A DNA stretch of 64,000 bases, from assembly GCA_024707405.1 (NCBI GenBank), contig JANPZU010000005.1, positions 461,826 to 525,825 of the forward strand, read 5' to 3'. Shown here one piece after another: positions 45,826-57,310 of this stretch; position 1 is the stretch's first letter, and the number at the start of each line of letters is the position of its first letter. Origin of the DNA: Luteimonas sp. Its GTDB lineage: Bacteria > Pseudomonadota > Gammaproteobacteria > Xanthomonadales > Xanthomonadaceae. The notes under the pieces were generated by a model that did not search any database, had not been told where the DNA came from, and was given only the letters and a program-made list of their open reading frames with translations. A program made the translations under genes and the position numbers.

Positions 45826-46328
45826 TCGATCCGGGTTCGCAGCGCACCGGTGTCGGCATCATTGACGTGGATGCCGCGGGCCGGGCGACGCATGTGTTCA
45901 ATGCGCCACTGGTGCTGCTGGGCGAGGGCGACTTCGCGCTGCGGCTCAAGCGTTTGCTGCAGGGATTGAATGCGCTGATCGATGAGTGGCGGCCGGACGA
46001 AGTCGCCATCGAGCGTGTGTTCCTGGCGCGCAACCCCGATTCCGCCTTGAAACTCGGGCAGGCACGTGGCGCGGCGATCAGTGCCGTGGTGTTGCGTGAC
46101 CTGCCGGTGTTCGAATATGCGGCGAAGGAAGTCAAACTGGCGGTCGTCGGGCGCGGTGGCGCGGAGAAGCAGCAGATCCAGCACATGGTGGGGCTGATGC
46201 TCAACCTGCACGGCAAGCTGCAGGCCGATGCCGCGGATGCGCTGGCGGTCGCCATCACCCATGCGAACGTACAGGCGACCGCGCGCCGCCTCGGCGTGAG
46301 TACGCAACTGGCCTGGAGCCGCAAATGA
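45807..46328 (+). CDS. ruvC: crossover junction endodeoxyribonuclease RuvC
   Basis: RuvC (173 aa) cleaves Holliday junctions. Acidic active-site residues are in [17 protein letters not shown] (Asp), [11 protein letters not shown] (Glu) and [13 protein letters not shown] (two Asp). ATG 45807 is required because it encodes the [10 protein letters not shown] start; its 5' end is the second copy of an 18-bp direct repeat. The ruvA ATG overlaps its stop (ATGA at 46325-46328). Confidence 0.95.
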   Translation: MTRILGIDPGSQRTGVGIIDVDAAGRATHVFNAPLVLLGEGDFALRLKRLLQGLNALIDEWRPDEVAIERVFLARNPDSALKLGQARGAAISAVVLRDLPVFEYAAKEVKLAVVGRGGAEKQQIQHMVGLMLNLHGKLQADAADALAVAITHANVQATARRLGVSTQLAWSRK

Positions 46329-46912
46329 TCGGTCGCCTGAAAGGCATCCTCATCCACAAGCAGCCGCCCTGGCTGGTGGTGGACGTGCATGGCGTGGGTT
46401 ACGAGCTGGAAGCGCCGATGAGCACCTTCTACGACCTGCCGGAGGTCGGCCGCGAGGTGTCGCTGTTCACGCACTACGCGCAGAAGGAAGACAGCGTGTC
46501 GTTGTACGGCTTCCTTACCGAGGCCGAGCGGCGCCTGTTCCGCGACGTGCAGAAGGTGAGTGGCATCGGCGCGAAGATCGCGCTGGCGGTGCTGTCGGGC
46601 ACGTCGGTCGGCCAGTTCGCGCTGCTGGTGCAGACCGGCGACGTGGCCGCGCTGACGAAAATCCCGGGCATCGGCAAGAAGACCGCCGAGCGCATCGTGG
46701 TGGAGCTCCGCGACCGCGCCGCGGACTTTGCCGTTGCCGGTGTCGTGTTGCCGGCGCAGGGCCCCGCCGATCCGCTGTCCGAGGCCGTGGTGGCCCTGCA
46801 GCAGTTGGGCTACAAGCCGGTCGAGGCCCAGAAGATGGCCAAGGCGGCGGCCGCCGAAGGCGACCCGGCTGAAACCATCATCAAGAAAGCGCTACAGTCC
46901 GCGCTTCGCTGA
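46325..46912 (+). CDS. ruvA: Holliday junction DNA helicase subunit RuvA
   Basis: RuvA (195 aa) binds four-way junctions and recruits Ruv[33 protein letters not shown] and two HhH segments ([43 protein letters not shown]) mark the family, with a C-terminal UBA-like domain for RuvB ([13 protein letters not shown]). It is coupled to ruvC by a 4-bp overlap. ruvB lies 8 kb away beyond kup and the nap operon. Confidence 0.95.
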   Translation: MIGRLKGILIHKQPPWLVVDVHGVGYELEAPMSTFYDLPEVGREVSLFTHYAQKEDSVSLYGFLTEAERRLFRDVQKVSGIGAKIALAVLSGTSVGQFALLVQTGDVAALTKIPGIGKKTAERIVVELRDRAADFAVAGVVLPAQGPADPLSEAVVALQQLGYKPVEAQKMAKAAAAEGDPAETIIKKALQSALR

Positions 46913-46944
46913 CGGCCCCCACCGTCGCGGGACACTCCCGAGCC

Positions 46945-48870
46945 ATGTCGCAAGCAAGCAGCAAGTCAGGTCACGGCCATGGCGCGCAAGCGCACGGACA
47001 CGGGGGGATCGGCCTGTTCGGGCTGGTCGTCGGTGCCATCGGCGTCGTCTTCGGTGACATCGGCACCAGCCCGCTGTACACCATCCGCGAGGCGTTCTCG
47101 CCGCACTACGGATTGATCGCCAACCACGACACCGTGCTCGGCCTGTTGTCGATGATCTTCTGGTCGCTGACCGTCGTGGTCACCGTGAAGTACGTCACCA
47201 TCATCCTGCGCGCCGACAACGAAGGCGAGGGCGGGATCATGGCGTTGATGGCGCTGGCGCAGCGTTGCCTGCCCAAGGGTTCGCGGTCGGCTTACGTGGT
47301 TGGCCTGTTCGGCATCTTCGGGGCCTCGCTGTTCTTCAGCGATGGCGTGATCACGCCGGCGATCTCCGTGCTGTCGGCGATGGAAGGGCTGGAGGTGATC
47401 TCGCCGCAACTGCACAACTGGATCGTGCCGGCGGCCGTGCTGGTGCTGGTGAGCCTGTTCGCGACGCAACGCTTCGGTACGGCCAAGGTCGGCAGGATCT
47501 TCGGGCCGCTCACGCTGCTGTGGTTCCTGGTGCTGGCGGTGCTGGGCGTGGCCAACATCCTGCACGAGCCCGAGGTGCTGCACGCGATCAACCCGTACTG
47601 GGCCGCGCAGTTCTTCATCGATTACACCTGGGGCGGGATCTTCATCCTCGGCGCAGTGATCCTGGCGGTGACGGGTGGCGAGGCGATCTACACCGACATG
47701 GGCCATTTCGGTGCCAGGCCGATCCGCTACGCCTGGTACTTCTTCGTATTGCCCTCGCTGATGCTCAACTACCTCGGGCAAGGCGCACTGGTGCTGGAAG
47801 ACCCTGCCGCGATCCGCAACCCGTTCTATGTCGGTGTGCCGGAGTGGGGGCGCTGGCCGATGCTGGTGCTGGCGACGATGGCGACCGTGATCGCCTCGCA
47901 GGCGGTGATCACCGGTGGTTTCTCCGTGGTGCGCCAGGCGATGCAATTGGGCTACATCCCGCGCATGCGCATCAAGCACACGTCCCGCGACACCATCGGG
48001 CAAATTTACATCCCGGCGGTGAACTGGTCGATGATGGTCATCGTGATAGCGCTGGTGCTGGGCTTCCGCAGTTCGTCATCGCTGGCCACGGCCTATGGCA
48101 TCTCGGTGTCGATGACGATGCTGATCGACACGGTGCTGCTGGCGATCGTGGCTCGTGCGCTGTGGCCGCAATGGCGGCGTTGGGTGCTGCCACTGTGCGT
48201 CCTGTTCCTAGTGATCGACATCGCGTTCGTGATCGCCAACGGTGCCAAGATCCTGCAGGGCGGCTGGTTCCCGGTGGTGCTGGGGCTGACGCTGTTCACG
48301 CTGTTGCGCACCTGGCGCCGGGGCCGCGAGATGCTGCGCGAGGAAATGCAGAAGGGCGGCATCCCGCTGGATGCCTTCATCCCCGGGTTGATGCTGGCGC
48401 CACCGGTGCGGGTGGAAGGCACGGCTGTGTTCATGAGCAGCGACAAGGGCGTGGTGCCGCACGCGTTGCTGCACAACCTCAAGCACAACAAGGTGCTGCA
48501 CGAGCGCAACGTGTTCCTGACGGTCGAGACGTTGACCGTGCCCTATGCCGGCAAGGGGCGGCGGCTGAAGACCGAATCCATCGGCGACGATTTCTACCGG
48601 GTCACCGTGCGCTTCGGGTTCATGGAAACGCCGGACGTGCCGCTGGCGTTGATGTCCTCATGCGACCAGGCCGACGGCATCCATTTCGATCCGATGGAAA
48701 CCACGTATTTCGTCAGCCGCGAGACCATCGTCGCCAACAAGCACCGCGGCATGCCGATCTGGCGCGACAAGCTGTTCGCGGTGATGCATCGCAACGCCGC
48801 ACCGGCGAACCAGTTCTTCCGGATCCCCGGAAACCGGCTGGTGGAGCTTGGGGCGCAGGTCGAGATCTGA
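46945..48870 (+). CDS. kup: Kup family potassium transporter
   Basis: The 641-aa protein has about 12 membrane segments followed by a 150-residue cytosolic tail. [25 protein letters not shown] and [17 protein letters not shown] are hallmark sequences of Kup/Trk-independent K+/H+ symporters. The start [21 protein letters not shown] is His/Gly-rich, possibly a metal-binding or disordered tail. It follows ruvA by 32 bp. ATG 46945 is the only good start. Confidence 0.94.
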   Translation: MSQASSKSGHGHGAQAHGHGGIGLFGLVVGAIGVVFGDIGTSPLYTIREAFSPHYGLIANHDTVLGLLSMIFWSLTVVVTVKYVTIILRADNEGEGGIMALMALAQRCLPKGSRSAYVVGLFGIFGASLFFSDGVITPAISVLSAMEGLEVISPQLHNWIVPAAVLVLVSLFATQRFGTAKVGRIFGPLTLLWFLVLAVLGVANILHEPEVLHAINPYWAAQFFIDYTWGGIFILGAVILAVTGGEAIYTDMGHFGARPIRYAWYFFVLPSLMLNYLGQGALVLEDPAAIRNPFYVGVPEWGRWPMLVLATMATVIASQAVITGGFSVVRQAMQLGYIPRMRIKHTSRDTIGQIYIPAVNWSMMVIVIALVLGFRSSSSLATAYGISVSMTMLIDTVLLAIVARALWPQWRRWVLPLCVLFLVIDIAFVIANGAKILQGGWFPVVLGLTLFTLLRTWRRGREMLREEMQKGGIPLDAFIPGLMLAPPVRVEGTAVFMSSDKGVVPHALLHNLKHNKVLHERNVFLTVETLTVPYAGKGRRLKTESIGDDFYRVTVRFGFMETPDVPLALMSSCDQADGIHFDPMETTYFVSRETIVANKHRGMPIWRDKLFAVMHRNAAPANQFFRIPGNRLVELGAQVEI

Positions 48871-48905
48871 TCACCGAAAAGTTGCCGTTGCTCCTTCGTT
48901 TTCCC

Positions 48906-49387
48906 GAGCCGTAAAGCGAGCCGAGCATCGCAGGGCGGCGGGGCCGGAGAGCGGCCCATGTTTGAGCGCAGCGAGTTTGGGCCGTGTGCCCCGCTGCCCG
49001 AGAAGCGGAGGGAACCGATCCGGCGCAGCCGGAGCGGATCGCGTCCGGCGAAAACGGTTTTGCCTACTTTTGCCCTGACAAAAGTAGGCCGCTCGACAGA
49101 GCGGAAGCTCTGTACTTGCTTCTTGCCTGTGTTTGCTTTGCTGCTCAGGCGACGAAGCCGAAACTCAGTTCAAGCAAGGCTTTCGGTCGCTCCGCGCCCG
49201 AGTCCCTTTTTGAAGGACTAAAAAGGAACCAAAAAGTCCTTCAGCCGGACGCGATCCGGCGCGGCTATGCCGCGCCGGTTCCCTGCGCTCCTTGCCCGGT
49301 GCGGCACGGCGCCCAAACTCGCTGCGCTCAAACATGGGCGCCTCTTCGGCCGCACCGGGCTGCGGCGCTCGGCTCGCTTTACGGCTC
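48906..49387. repeat. long nested inverted-repeat element
   Basis: The 648-bp gap 48871-49518 has no gene. Arms of about 144 bp at 48906-49049 and 49245-49387 are inverted and near-identical (starting GAGCCGTAAAGCGAGCCGAGC, with matching GTTTGAGCGCAGCGAGTTTGG cores, shown in part). The centre contains a perfect hairpin GCCTACTTTTG/CAAAAGTAGGC (49062-49089) and GAAGGACT/AGTCCTTC (49212-49242). Short ORFs through it are just repeat sequence. No transposase is present, so this is a non-autonomous or structural element; related intergenic repeats are common in proteobacteria. Confidence 0.85.
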
Positions 49388-49518
49388 CAAGATCAAGAGC
49401 AGGATCAAAAGCCAAAGCGGGCATCCGGACGTGGAAAGGGAAAGGGAGAGCCATTGCGAAACATGGAAATCCCGCCCATCGCCCCCAGCTAGAGAGGCAA
49501 TCCCCACGGACTCCCCCA

Positions 49519-50508
<990 letters not shown>

Positions 50509-50550
50509 GTGACATCGCGCAGGCGGAGCCACGGAATTTCGGCCGTGTCC

Positions 50551-50564
50551 TTGATCCATGTCAA
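50551..50564 (+). promoter_or_regulatory. FNR/Anr-type box before napE
   Basis: TTGATCCATGTCAA matches the FNR/Anr/Dnr dyad TTGAT-N4-ATCAA with one base change in the right half. It is 107 bp before the napE start. A perfect inverted pair CAAACCGGAA/TTCCGGTTTG (50566-50575, 50588-50597) follows and may fold as a leader hairpin. Low-oxygen or nitric-oxide control of nap is the natural reading. Confidence 0.6.
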
Positions 50565-50671
50565 GCAAACCGGAATTCATGAACTTCTTCCGGTTTGTGC
50601 TTGGCCTTGTCGCATGTTGGGGGTAGGCTAGCCACAGCAAGCCAAATCGTCCTGACGGGGAGTGATACGCC

Positions 50672-50830
50672 TTGGACACGCAGGCAAGCCAACCGGGCAA
50701 GCGACGGGAATTGTTCCTGTTCCTGTTCATCACCGTGGTTCTGTTCCCGGTGATGTCGGTGATGATCGTGGGTGGCTACGGATTTGCCGTCTGGATCTGG
50801 CAGATGTTCAACGGCCCGCCGGGCAGCTGA
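50672..50830 (+). CDS. napE: periplasmic nitrate reductase membrane component NapE
   Basis: This short gene of 52 aa starts with TTG and so is easy to miss. The product, MDTQASQPGKRRELFLFLF then a single transmembrane helix (ITVVLFPVMSVMIVGGYGFAVWIW), fits NapE, a small membrane protein of unknown role in nap operons. A GGGGAG Shine-Dalgarno lies about 10 nt upstream. It is the first gene of the napEDABC order. The position before napD and the helix make the call firm despite small size. Confidence 0.75.
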   Translation: MDTQASQPGKRRELFLFLFITVVLFPVMSVMIVGGYGFAVWIWQMFNGPPGS

Positions 50831-50939
50831 GTGCCCGTGACTGCCTGTCCCTGTAATCGAAGTCGTGGTGCGCCATTGCGCTGGTGCCTGCACGTACTTG
50901 CAGCCGCGTGTTCTCCTTGCGGGCAAGGAGAAGCAGTGC

Positions 50940-51239
50940 ATGCCTGACATGGCGGGCGAATGGCATGTTGCAAGCCTGGTGGTACGCCATCGGCCCGAGG
51001 CGCTTCCCCTATTGGCCGCTGCCATTGAACGCACGGGCGGCCTGGAACTGGCATTGCAGGACGACACCCGCAGCGTGTTGCTGCAGGAAAGCGATGGCAC
51101 GGCCGGATTGATGGCCAGCATCGACCTGCTGCAGGCGCTGCCGGGCGTGCTGACCGTGAACCTCGTCTACCACCACATCGAGCCGCAAGGGCAGGCCGGC
51201 GATGTGCCACGCACCGAACCACAGGAGCTTCCTGGATGA
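50940..51239 (+). CDS. napD: NapA-maturation chaperone NapD
   Basis: NapD (99 aa) binds the Tat signal of NapA and guards its export. [23 protein letters not shown] and [19 protein letters not shown] are typical. ATG 50940 has AAGGAG about 9 nt upstream; an upstream ATG at 50865 would add a cysteine-rich stretch not found in NapD. Its TGA overlaps the napA ATG (51236-51239). The 109-bp gap after napE holds no recognisable napF. Confidence 0.85.
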   Translation: MPDMAGEWHVASLVVRHRPEALPLLAAAIERTGGLELALQDDTRSVLLQESDGTAGLMASIDLLQALPGVLTVNLVYHHIEPQGQAGDVPRTEPQELPG

Positions 51240-53737
51240 GAACCAGCCGACGCGACTTCATCCGCAACAGTGCTGTCGCAAGCGCAGCCGTGGCTGCGGG
51301 ATTGCCGATGACCGCGGAGCTTGCCGACGTGATGACGGAAGGCGACGACAAGCTGAAATGGAGCAAGGCACCCTGTCGCTACTGTGGCACCGGCTGTGGC
51401 ATCAACGTTGCCGTGCGTGACGGACGCGTGGTGGCGACGCATGGCGATGTGCATGCCGAAGTCAATCGCGGACTGAATTGCGTCAAGGGGTACTTCCTGT
51501 CGAAGGTGATGTACGGTGCCGATCGCCTGACCACGCCGTTGCTGCGCAAGACCAACGGCGTGTACGACAAGGAAGGCGACTTCACCCCGGTCAGCTGGGA
51601 CGAGGCCTTCGACGTGATGGCCGAGAAGTTCCGCGCCGTGCTCAAGGCCAAGGGCGGCGACGGCATCGGCATGTTCGGCTCCGGCCAGTGGACGGTGTGG
51701 GAAGGCTACGCCGCCAACAAGCTGATGAAGGCCGGCTTCCGCAGCAACCACATCGATCCCAATGCGCGCCACTGCATGGCGTCCGCGGTGACGGGGTTCA
51801 TGCGCACCTTCGGCATGGACGAGCCGATGGGCTGCTACGACGACATCGAGGCGGCCGATGCGTTCGTGCTGTGGGGCTCGAACATGGCAGAGATGCATCC
51901 GATCCTGTGGACGCGCGTCACCGATCGCCGACTGTCGCATCCGCACGTCAAGGTCGCGGTGCTGTCCACCTACGAGCATCGCAGTTTCGAGCTGGCCGAC
52001 ATTCCGATGGTGTTCAAGCCGCAGACCGACCTGGTGATCCTGAATTTCATCGCCAACCACATCATCCGCTCGGGCAAGGTCAATCGCGAGTTCATCGACA
52101 AGCACACGACGTTCAAGCGCGGCAACAACGATATCGGCTACGGATTGCGCCCAGAGCACCCGTTGCAGGTCGCGGCCAAGAATGCCGACGACCCCAACGG
52201 CGGCACGCCGATCACCTTCGACGAGTTCGCCGCGTTCGTCGCGCCGTACACGCTCGAACGCGCCGTGGAGATGAGTGGCGTCGAGCGTGGCTGGCTGGAG
52301 AAGCTGGCCGAGCTGTACGCGGATCCGAACATCAAGGTGATGTCGTTCTGGACCATGGGTTTCAACCAGCACACGCGCGGCACGTGGGCGAACAACATGG
52401 TCTACAACATCCACCTGCTCACCGGGAAGATCGCGACTCCCGGCAACAGCCCGTTCTCGCTGACCGGCCAGCCGTCCGCATGCGGCACCGCGCGTGAAGT
52501 GGGCACCTTCAGCCATCGCCTGCCCGCGGACATGGTGGTGACCAACCCCGAGCATCGCCACCACGCGGAGGAGATCTGGAAGATCCCGCACGGGATCATC
52601 AAGGAGAAGATCGGCTATCACGCGGTCGAGCAGAATCGCGCGCTCAAGGACGGCAAGCTCAATGCCTACTGGGTGCAGGTCAACAACAACATGCAGGCCG
52701 CGGCCAACATCCTCGAGGAAGGCTATCCGGGCTATCGCAACCCGGACAATTTCATCGTCGTCTCCGATGCCTATCCCACGGTGACCTGCCAGGCGGCCGA
52801 CCTGATCCTGCCATCCGCGATGTGGGTCGAGAAGGAAGGCGCCTACGGCAATGCCGAGCGCCGCACGCATTTCTGGCACCAGCTGGTGGATGCGCCCGGG
52901 GATGCGAAGTCGGATCTGTGGCAGCTGATGGAATTCTCCAAGCGCTTCACCACCGACGAATGCTGGCCGGCCGACCTGCTGGCCGCGCATCCCGAATACA
53001 AGGGCAAGACGCTGTTCGACGTGCTGTACGCCAACGGCAAGGTCGATGCGTTTCCGGTCGAGCAGATCGAGGCCGGTTACGCGAATCGCGAATCGGAGGC
53101 GTTCGGCTTCTACGTGCAGAAGGGCCTTTTCGAGGAATACGCCGAATTCGGCCGCGGCCATGCGCATGATCTTGCACCGTTCGATACCTACCACCAGGTT
53201 CGCGGCATGCGCTGGCCCGTCGTCGATGGCAAGGAGACGCGTTGGCGCTACCGCGAGGGCGAGGATCCTTACGTGAAGCCGGGCAAGGGCTTCGAGTTCT
53301 ATGGCAACAAGGATGGCCGTGCGGTGATCTGGGCCTTGCCCTACGAACCTCCTGCAGAGTCGCCGGACACCGAGTACGACCTGTGGCTGGTGACTGGGCG
53401 CGTGCTCGAGCACTGGCATTCGGGGTCGATGACCATGCGCGTTCCGGAATTGCATAGCAGCTTCCCGTCGGCGGTGGTGTTCATGCATCCGGACGATGCG
53501 CGGGCGCGTGGATTGAAGCGCGGCGACGAGGTATCGGTCGCGTCGCGGCGCGGGGCGATGCGCACCCGCGTGGAGACGCGCGGGCGCAACCGCATGCCGC
53601 GCGGCGTGATCTTCGTGCCGTGGTTCGATGCTGCGCAGCTGATCAACAAGGTCACGCTGGACGCGACCGATCCGATCTCCAAGCAGACCGACTTCAAGAA
53701 GTGCGCCGCGAAGGTCGTGGCCGTGGGGGGTGCCTGA
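51236..53737 (+). CDS. napA: periplasmic nitrate reductase catalytic subunit NapA
   Basis: NapA (833 aa) reduces nitrate to nitrite with a Mo-bisMGD centre and one [4Fe-4S] cluster. A Tat signal ([20 protein letters not shown]) is followed by cluster cysteines Cys47, Cys50, Cys54 and Cys82 ([20 protein letters not shown]). Cys180 in [10 protein letters not shown] is the molybdenum ligand. Segments [27 protein letters not shown] and [18 protein letters not shown] also fit. It is translationally coupled to napD. Confidence 0.97.
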   Translation: MRTSRRDFIRNSAVASAAVAAGLPMTAELADVMTEGDDKLKWSKAPCRYCGTGCGINVAVRDGRVVATHGDVHAEVNRGLNCVKGYFLSKVMYGADRLTTPLLRKTNGVYDKEGDFTPVSWDEAFDVMAEKFRAVLKAKGGDGIGMFGSGQWTVWEGYAANKLMKAGFRSNHIDPNARHCMASAVTGFMRTFGMDEPMGCYDDIEAADAFVLWGSNMAEMHPILWTRVTDRRLSHPHVKVAVLSTYEHRSFELADIPMVFKPQTDLVILNFIANHIIRSGKVNREFIDKHTTFKRGNNDIGYGLRPEHPLQVAAKNADDPNGGTPITFDEFAAFVAPYTLERAVEMSGVERGWLEKLAELYADPNIKVMSFWTMGFNQHTRGTWANNMVYNIHLLTGKIATPGNSPFSLTGQPSACGTAREVGTFSHRLPADMVVTNPEHRHHAEEIWKIPHGIIKEKIGYHAVEQNRALKDGKLNAYWVQVNNNMQAAANILEEGYPGYRNPDNFIVVSDAYPTVTCQAADLILPSAMWVEKEGAYGNAERRTHFWHQLVDAPGDAKSDLWQLMEFSKRFTTDECWPADLLAAHPEYKGKTLFDVLYANGKVDAFPVEQIEAGYANRESEAFGFYVQKGLFEEYAEFGRGHAHDLAPFDTYHQVRGMRWPVVDGKETRWRYREGEDPYVKPGKGFEFYGNKDGRAVIWALPYEPPAESPDTEYDLWLVTGRVLEHWHSGSMTMRVPELHSSFPSAVVFMHPDDARARGLKRGDEVSVASRRGAMRTRVETRGRNRMPRGVIFVPWFDAAQLINKVTLDATDPISKQTDFKKCAAKVVAVGGA

Positions 53738-53738
53738 G

Positions 53739-54245
53739 GTGCGCATGATCATCACGCTCCTCTTCGCGCTTTCCCTGGCGGCCTGCGGCAAGGAAGAGCC
53801 GAGGCCGCAGGTCGTGGCACCGTCGCCGGAGGTGGGCGCTCGCGGCAATCCGGCACAGGACATCGACCCGATCCGCCGCCATGTGCCGATCACCACCGAG
53901 ATCACGCCGTTGCCGATGGCCGCCGTGGAGAACTTCGATCGGCGCCGCGGGCGGGCCTATCCGATGCAGCCGCCGACGATTCCCCACAGCATCGATGGTT
54001 ACCAGGTCGACCTCAATTCCAATCGCTGCATGCTGTGCCATGCGCGCAGCAACGCCGCGCAGTTCCAGGCGCCGGAAATCAGCGTCACCCACTACATGGA
54101 TCGCGACGACCAGTTCCTGGCCGAGGTGTCGCCCCGCCGCTATTTCTGCGTGCAGTGCCACGTGGTGCAGACCGACGCGCAGCCACTGGTCGCCAGCGGA
54201 TTCCGCGACATCGATGAGGTGCTGCGTTCGGAGCGTGCGCAATGA
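53739..54245 (+). CDS. napB: periplasmic nitrate reductase cytochrome subunit NapB
   Basis: NapB (168 aa) is the dihaem cytochrome that feeds NapA. The two CxxCH sites are CMLCH and CVQCH. GTG 53739 is chosen because GGGGGG lies about 8 nt upstream; ATG 53745 would drop two residues. The N-terminus [20 protein letters not shown] reads as a lipoprotein signal (LAAC), whereas many NapB proteins have an ordinary cleaved signal. The napC ATG overlaps its stop. Confidence 0.92.
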   Translation: MRMIITLLFALSLAACGKEEPRPQVVAPSPEVGARGNPAQDIDPIRRHVPITTEITPLPMAAVENFDRRRGRAYPMQPPTIPHSIDGYQVDLNSNRCMLCHARSNAAQFQAPEISVTHYMDRDDQFLAEVSPRRYFCVQCHVVQTDAQPLVASGFRDIDEVLRSERAQ

Positions 54246-54877
54246 AGCTCTTGCGCCGCGCGTGGGGCGGGGTGGTCGGGTTCTGGTCGCAGGTCAGCCG
54301 GCCTGCGAAGCACCTGAGCCTTGGATTCCTCACGTTCGGCGGCTTCCTCGCCGGGATCATGTTCTGGGGTGGCTTCAACACCGCGCTTGAAGTCACCAAT
54401 ACCGAAGCGTTCTGCGTCAGCTGCCATGAAATGAACGACAACGTGTTCGAGGAACTCAAGACCACGATCCACTACAGCAATCGTTCCGGGGTGCGCGCGA
54501 CGTGCCCGGACTGCCACGTACCACATGACTGGACGGACAAGATCGCGCGCAAGATGCAGGCCTCCAAGGAGGTATGGGGCAAGATCTTCGGCACCATCAA
54601 CACGCGCGAGAAATTCCTGGACGAACGCCTGGTGCTGGCCCAGCACGAGTGGGCGCGCCTGAAGGCCAACGATTCGCTGGAGTGTCGCAACTGCCACGAC
54701 TACGACTCGATGGATCTCACCCGGCAGGGTGACCGGGCGGCGCAGATCCACCGCACCTTCCTGGCCACGGGTGCCGCCACTTGCATCGACTGCCACAAGG
54801 GCATCGCGCACCGGCTGCCGAACATGGCGGGGATTCCGCAGGGCGTGCAGCCGCTGCCTGCTTCAGAGGGACATTGA
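54242..54877 (+). CDS. napC: quinol-oxidising tetrahaem cytochrome NapC
   Basis: NapC (211 aa) belongs to the NapC/NirT family, anchored by one N-terminal helix ([19 protein letters not shown]) with four CxxCH haem sites: CVSCH, CPDCH, CRNCH and CIDCH. It passes electrons from membrane quinol to NapB and NapA. It is coupled to napB by a 4-bp overlap. It is the last gene of the operon: napEDABC, without napF, napG or napH. Confidence 0.95.
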   Translation: MKLLRRAWGGVVGFWSQVSRPAKHLSLGFLTFGGFLAGIMFWGGFNTALEVTNTEAFCVSCHEMNDNVFEELKTTIHYSNRSGVRATCPDCHVPHDWTDKIARKMQASKEVWGKIFGTINTREKFLDERLVLAQHEWARLKANDSLECRNCHDYDSMDLTRQGDRAAQIHRTFLATGAATCIDCHKGIAHRLPNMAGIPQGVQPLPASEGH

Positions 54878-55018
54878 CGGCGGCAGGCGCGTGCCGGCCA
54901 CCCGCCTGGCGTTGATGGGCCGCGGGTGTTCGCGCGCGGGCCGCTGGAGGCGGTGTGGACGTGGTCGCACCGGGGGATTTCGAGCCGGGGCGGCGGGGAT
55001 CGGCAGGATCGGGTAGCG

Positions 55019-55024
55019 CATAAT
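55019..55024 (+). promoter_or_regulatory. -10-like CATAAT before ruvB
   Basis: CATAAT lies just 6 nt before the GTG of ruvB at 55031. Similar (T/C)ATAAT-GCGCG words occur before the VKOR gene (9309). The transcript would be nearly leaderless. Confidence 0.3.
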
Positions 55025-55030
55025 GCGCGG

Positions 55031-56071
55031 GTGAATACCGACCGCATCATTGCCGCCGACGCCACCCGCGAGGACGACGTCGCCGAAGCCTCGATCCGTC
55101 CGAAACGGCTGGACGATTACCTCGGCCAGCAGCCCGTACGCGAGCAGATGTCGATCTACATCGACGCCGCCAAGCAGCGCAGCGAGGCGCTCGACCATGT
55201 CCTGATCTTCGGGCCGCCCGGTCTGGGCAAGACCACGTTGAGCCACGTCATCGCCAACGAACTGGGGGTGAACCTGCGGGTGACCTCCGGCCCGGTGATT
55301 GAGAAGGCCGGCGACCTGGCCGCGTTGCTGACCAACCTGCAGCCGCATGACGTGCTGTTCATCGACGAGATCCACCGCCTCTCACCCGTGGTCGAGGAAG
55401 TCCTGTATCCGGCGATGGAGGATTTCCAGCTCGACATCATGATCGGCGAGGGGCCGGCCGCGCGTTCGATCAAGATCGACCTGCCGCCCTTCACCTTGAT
55501 CGGCGCGACCACGCGCGCGGGCCTGCTGACCGCCCCGCTGCGTGACCGCTTCGGCATCGTGCAGCGGCTGGAGTTCTACAGCGCGGACGAACTGACCCGC
55601 ATCGTGCGGCGTTCGGCGCAAATCCTCGGCATCGCCTGCGAAGGCGACGGCGCGGGCGAAATCGCCAGGCGCGCGCGCGGCACGCCTCGCATCGCCAATC
55701 GCCTGCTTCGCCGCGTGCGCGACTACGCGCAGGTCAGGGCCGATGGCCACATCGATGGCGCCGTGGCCACGGCGGCGATGCAGATGCTCAAGGTCGATCC
55801 AGAGGGCTTCGACGACCTCGACCGGCGCCTGCTGGGCCTGATCATCGACAACTTCGATGGCGGGCCGGTGGGCGTGGAATCGCTGGCCGCCGCACTCAGC
55901 GAGGAACGCGGCACGCTGGAGGATGTCATCGAACCCTACCTGATCCAGCAGGGCTTCCTGGTGCGCACCGCGCGCGGACGCATGGCGACCCACAAGGCCT
56001 ACCGACATTTCGGCCTGAAACCGAAGGCCGCGGCGGCGGATCTGTTCGTGGAGGGTGAAGGTGGTGGCTGA
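55031..56071 (+). CDS. ruvB: Holliday junction DNA helicase RuvB
   Basis: RuvB (346 aa) is the AAA+ motor that drives branch migration. The Walker A is GPPGLGKTT, Walker [11 protein letters not shown], sensor 1 [11 protein letters not shown] and arginine finger region LRDRFG, with a C-terminal winged helix. GTG 55031 gives [16 protein letters not shown], the family N-terminus. It stands apart from ruvCA. ybgC overlaps its last codons. Confidence 0.95.
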   Translation: MNTDRIIAADATREDDVAEASIRPKRLDDYLGQQPVREQMSIYIDAAKQRSEALDHVLIFGPPGLGKTTLSHVIANELGVNLRVTSGPVIEKAGDLAALLTNLQPHDVLFIDEIHRLSPVVEEVLYPAMEDFQLDIMIGEGPAARSIKIDLPPFTLIGATTRAGLLTAPLRDRFGIVQRLEFYSADELTRIVRRSAQILGIACEGDGAGEIARRARGTPRIANRLLRRVRDYAQVRADGHIDGAVATAAMQMLKVDPEGFDDLDRRLLGLIIDNFDGGPVGVESLAAALSEERGTLEDVIEPYLIQQGFLVRTARGRMATHKAYRHFGLKPKAAAADLFVEGEGGG

Positions 56072-56504
56072 CGCACAGGGTGGCTCCCGGTTCAGTTGGC
56101 CGACACGCGTCTACTGGGAAGATACCGACGCCGGTGGCGTGGTGTACCACGCGCAGTACCTGGCCTTCATGGAGCGCGCACGCACGGAGTGGCTGCGCGC
56201 CCATGGATACGGTCAGGAACTTTTGCGGCGGGAACACGATCTGGTCTTCGCGGTACGGGAGATGCGGATCGATTTCCGCAGGCCGGCGCGGCTGGACGAT
56301 GCGCTCGAGGTTTCGGTCGCGTTGCGCCAGTGCCGGCGCGCAAGCCTGGTGATCGTGCAGTCGATCGACCGCGATGGAGAGCGGTTGGTCGATGCCGAAG
56401 TCCGGGTGGCATCGCTCGGGGCGGCCGATTTCCGTCCCCGCGGGATGCCTAGCGCGTTGTACGAACCACTCAACCGACTCGTGGACGATGGAGCCGACGA
56501 ATGA
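56064..56504 (+). CDS. ybgC: acyl-CoA thioesterase YbgC of the Tol-Pal operon
   Basis: The 146-aa hot-dog-fold protein has the YbgC signature [36 protein letters not shown] (in parts; Asp of EDTDAGG is catalytic). Start choice is uncertain: GTG 56064 has GAGG at 56051-56054 upstream; GTG 56055 or 56061 are alternatives. It overlaps ruvB by 8 bp and is coupled to tolQ by ATGA at 56501-56504. YbgC opens the tol-pal operon in most gammaproteobacteria. Confidence 0.9.
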   Translation: MADAQGGSRFSWPTRVYWEDTDAGGVVYHAQYLAFMERARTEWLRAHGYGQELLRREHDLVFAVREMRIDFRRPARLDDALEVSVALRQCRRASLVIVQSIDRDGERLVDAEVRVASLGAADFRPRGMPSALYEPLNRLVDDGADE

Positions 56505-57298
56505 TGCCAATAGCCATGCTGCTGCAGGCCACCCAGATCCAGCCGCTGCCCGACGAGGCTGCGGCCAGCGCGACCGAGTTGGCCAACAGCCCCGCCGCGG
56601 CCACCGCGGCCGTGGCCGCGAGCGATGGCATCAACTATTTCGACCTGATGCTCAAGGCCAGCCTGCCTGTGCAGCTGATCGTGCTGTTGCTGCTGGTCGG
56701 GTCGGTGATCAGCTGGGTGATCATTTTCCGCAAGGCGCGCATCTTCAAGAAAGCGAACGAAGCGGCGGACGACTTCGAGGATCGGTTCTGGTCGGGCGCC
56801 GACCTCAACAAGCTCTATGCCGGCGCCACCGATCGCAACCGCGTGGTCAACGGGCTCGAAGCGATCTTCGAATCGGGCTTCCGCGAATTCGCACGGCTCA
56901 AGGATCGGCGTGATCCCGACGGGCGCGCACAGCTCGAGGGCGCGCAACGCGCGATGCGCGTGGCCGGCACCCGCGAGATCGACCAGCTCGAACGCAACCT
57001 CGAACTGCTCGCCAACATCGGTTCCACCGCGCCTTACGTCGGCTTGGTTGGCACCGTGTTCGGCATCATGGTCACCATGCACGACATGCTCAACAGCGGC
57101 GAGCAGGCGGGCATCGCGGCGGTCGCGCCGGGCATTTCCGAAGCCTTGTTCGCCACCGCCATCGGTCTGTTCGTGGCGATCCCGGCGGTGTGGGCATACA
57201 ACCGCTTCACTACCCGCGTCGAACGCCTCGCGGTGCGTTACGAGAGCTTCGCCGAAGAATTCAGCTCGATCCTGCAGCGCCAGACGCCTGCGGGTTGA
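56501..57298 (+). CDS. tolQ: Tol-Pal proton channel protein TolQ
   Basis: TolQ (265 aa) is the MotA/ExbB-family membrane protein that, with TolR, energises TolA. Three hydrophobic segments are seen: LPVQLIVLLLLVGSVISWVII, PYVGLVGTVFGIMVTM and EALFATAIGLFVAIPAVWAY. The N-terminal 45 residues are Ala-rich and longer than in E. coli TolQ (230 aa). It starts with two ATGs in a row (56501, 56504). Confidence 0.95.
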   Translation: MMPIAMLLQATQIQPLPDEAAASATELANSPAAATAAVAASDGINYFDLMLKASLPVQLIVLLLLVGSVISWVIIFRKARIFKKANEAADDFEDRFWSGADLNKLYAGATDRNRVVNGLEAIFESGFREFARLKDRRDPDGRAQLEGAQRAMRVAGTREIDQLERNLELLANIGSTAPYVGLVGTVFGIMVTMHDMLNSGEQAGIAAVAPGISEALFATAIGLFVAIPAVWAYNRFTTRVERLAVRYESFAEEFSSILQRQTPAG

Positions 57299-57310
57299 AC
57301 GGAGGCTGAC

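Noticed and set aside
48958..49221. 87-codon ORF inside the long inverted repeat
   Set aside because: Its sequence is just the repeat read in one frame, with no domain or ribosome site.
50831..50947. Cys-rich 38-codon frame (GTG start) right after the napE stop, with CPC and CSPC
   Set aside because: It overlaps the napD start, has no Shine-Dalgarno of its own and matches no Nap protein I know. It is best seen as chance readthrough sequence, not napF.
51236..54877. A selenocysteine or programmed frameshift in the nap operon
   Set aside because: All nap frames are complete and joined by normal 4-bp overlaps or short gaps; nothing needs recoding.
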